64,000 nucleotides of DNA from Macrobrachium rosenbergii (lineage: Eukaryota; Arthropoda; Malacostraca; Decapoda; Palaemonidae). This document shows positions 51,021 to 64,000 of the stretch, in pieces. The position numbers and the translations under genes were made by a program. Numbering within the stretch: the stretch's first letter is position 1; every line of letters begins with the position of its first letter. The stretch is from positions 34,497,537-34,561,536 of the forward strand of contig NC_089777.1 of NCBI RefSeq assembly GCF_040412425.1, read 5' to 3'. The notes below the pieces were generated by a model, which ran no database searches, was not told where the DNA came from, and saw nothing but the letters and a program-made list of their open reading frames with translations.

Positions 51021-51294
51021 AGTTTACAAGATTAATTAATAAATAAATATATAAATCACCGTCATATCAAATACTTCTTTTACATTCAGCTGGAATTTGT
51101 TATCAACATCTGCTGGTTGCTGTTTCCTAAAGATTTCTGATTATTTTTGCTTCTTTGGAGCAAGACGTCGTTTGACCGCTGGAATGAAAGCAGAACATAT
51201 CTCTTGGGCGGTCATTTTCATTTGTCGAAATTAACTGAGATAAGTTCCGCGTATCACAGCTCTGATTTTTTTCATCTTTGGAGTAAAAATATTA
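51021..51294. other. No feature recognised
   Basis: AT-rich unique sequence between an interspersed repeat and a microsatellite block. Confidence 0.5.
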
Positions 51295-51615
51295 TAAATT
51301 AACATACACACACACATATATATATGTGTGTATTTGTGTGTATATAGACGTGTAATAGACATGTATACGGTGTCACACGCGCACATATACATATATACTG
51401 TATATATCATATGTATATATGTGTGTATATAAAATGTGTACTTGTGTATATTTATGTATGCAAAAAGATGTGTATACAGTCTCACACAAACACATACACA
51501 TATATATATATATATATATTTGTTTGTGCTCGTGTGAGACCGTATACATATCCTTATGCATACTTAAACACACACAAGTGCACAGCACACACACACATAA
51601 TTATATATATACAGT

Positions 51616-51684
<69 letters not shown>
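51295..51684. repeat. Compound CA/TA microsatellite block
   Basis: Interleaved CACACA, TATATA and TGTGTG runs, ending in a (TA)n tract at 51614-51684. Open frames are Tyr/Ile/His/Thr repeats. Confidence 0.95.
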
Positions 51685-51686
<2 letters not shown>

Positions 51687-51920
51687 TGCAACTAACAAAA
51701 GGCTTTGTTGAAGTTCCTCTTCGTCTTTGCATTGCAACTTGTGACAATAAAGTCCGAATTGGAATCAAATACTGACTACGCTAAAGAATAAAGGCTTAAT
51801 CAAAGTTCGTGCAATTCAAATAGATTTTTATTCTTAAGCAAATAGACTAAAAAATATCGTCAATTAGTATAATATTGATACATATTTGCCTTCTCACGCA
51901 AATATGTGTACATAAAATAT

Positions 51921-63619
<11,699 letters not shown>

Positions 63620-63910
63620 CTGTCAAGGAAGACGAAAGACCGATATAAACAATGCGCGAATGGCTCAGATGAAAGCAAACTGTCCATCTTTCCTTCTATT
63701 TGTTACTTTCTGTTTCCCGTTTTCTTTTTTTTCTCTATTTTTCTCCTGTTTCCTTGCCTCTCCTTTTCTTTTTCTCTCTTACTTCTGTTAAATTCGATGA
63801 GAGGATTGCATCTGACAAGGGGATAAAAATAAAATTAAGTGATTTTGGACAGAAATAAATTACCGACATTGTATAAAAAAGACTAAATTTCTTTAAATTC
63901 TACACATACA

Positions 63911-63941
<31 letters not shown>

Positions 63942-64000
63942 GCATTTATGTAGCTAAATAAAGGGGTAAATTGATTATTTTCATATTGCATTTGACAAAC
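63620..64000. other. Upstream intron or 5' region of the receptor gene
   Basis: Holds a pyrimidine-rich patch (63700-63785) and an (ATAC)n run (63904-63940). No further exon was recognised before the window ends. Confidence 0.5.

Overview
This window is repeat-dense animal nuclear DNA, most likely from a decapod crustacean such as a shrimp, prawn or crab. The reasons are very long (TA)n, (CA)n and (AAT)n microsatellites, tRNA-derived SINEs whose body sequences I recall from decapod genomes, Ty3/Gypsy, hAT, Tigger and Penelope-like remnants, and a split gene of the arthropod chemosensory ionotropic receptor (IR) type. The species call rests on recollection of repeat families, not on a search. 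No bacterial-style gene, operon or CRISPR array is present.

Layout. 1-8.2 kb: AT-rich non-coding DNA with microsatellites, small tandem repeats, a decayed Tigger/pogo-type transposase (minus, about 3.2-4.1 kb), an inverted repeat (about 6.0-6.3 kb) and one copy of a hairpin-rich interspersed repeat (6.55-6.93 kb). 8.2-10 kb: a CTGT microsatellite, then a nearly pure pyrimidine tract. 10.09-10.36 kb: a foldback element. 10.65-24.6 kb: a 14 kb satellite array of roughly 90 units of about 155 bp, purine-rich on the plus strand. 24.7-28.7 kb: a minisatellite, a perfect foldback SINE and a hAT remnant.

28.73-46.67 kb holds two nested LTR retrotransposons. The outer is a minus-strand Ty3/Gypsy element with LTRs at 28731-30474 and 44892-46669 and a 4-bp flanking duplication. 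The inner is a plus-strand element of about 8.3 kb inserted into the outer gag, with LTRs at 35910-37569 and 42623-44238 and a GTATT duplication. Its domain order is gag-PR-INT-RT-RNaseH, the Gmr1-like arrangement. Both are broken by many stops and frameshifts. 48.06-50.68 kb is a hAT element with 13-bp perfect terminal inverted repeats and a decayed transposase.

52.89-63.62 kb (minus strand) is the only gene that looks intact: an ionotropic receptor. I reconstructed ten exons from splice sites, intron phase and family motifs. They total 1453 nt and keep one frame to the stop; the 5' end probably lies beyond the right edge of the window. The introns hold about a dozen (TA)n tracts, two SINEs, a second copy of the hairpin-rich repeat, a Penelope-like inverted repeat with a GIY-YIG endonuclease fragment and hammerhead-like motifs, a hAT-type MITE, and a minisatellite that starts 5 bp from a splice donor.

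The host gene does not interact with the elements in any way the sequence shows. The most notable items are the nested Gmr1-like element, the divergent IR, the giant satellite with its strand-asymmetric flank, and several foldback structures.
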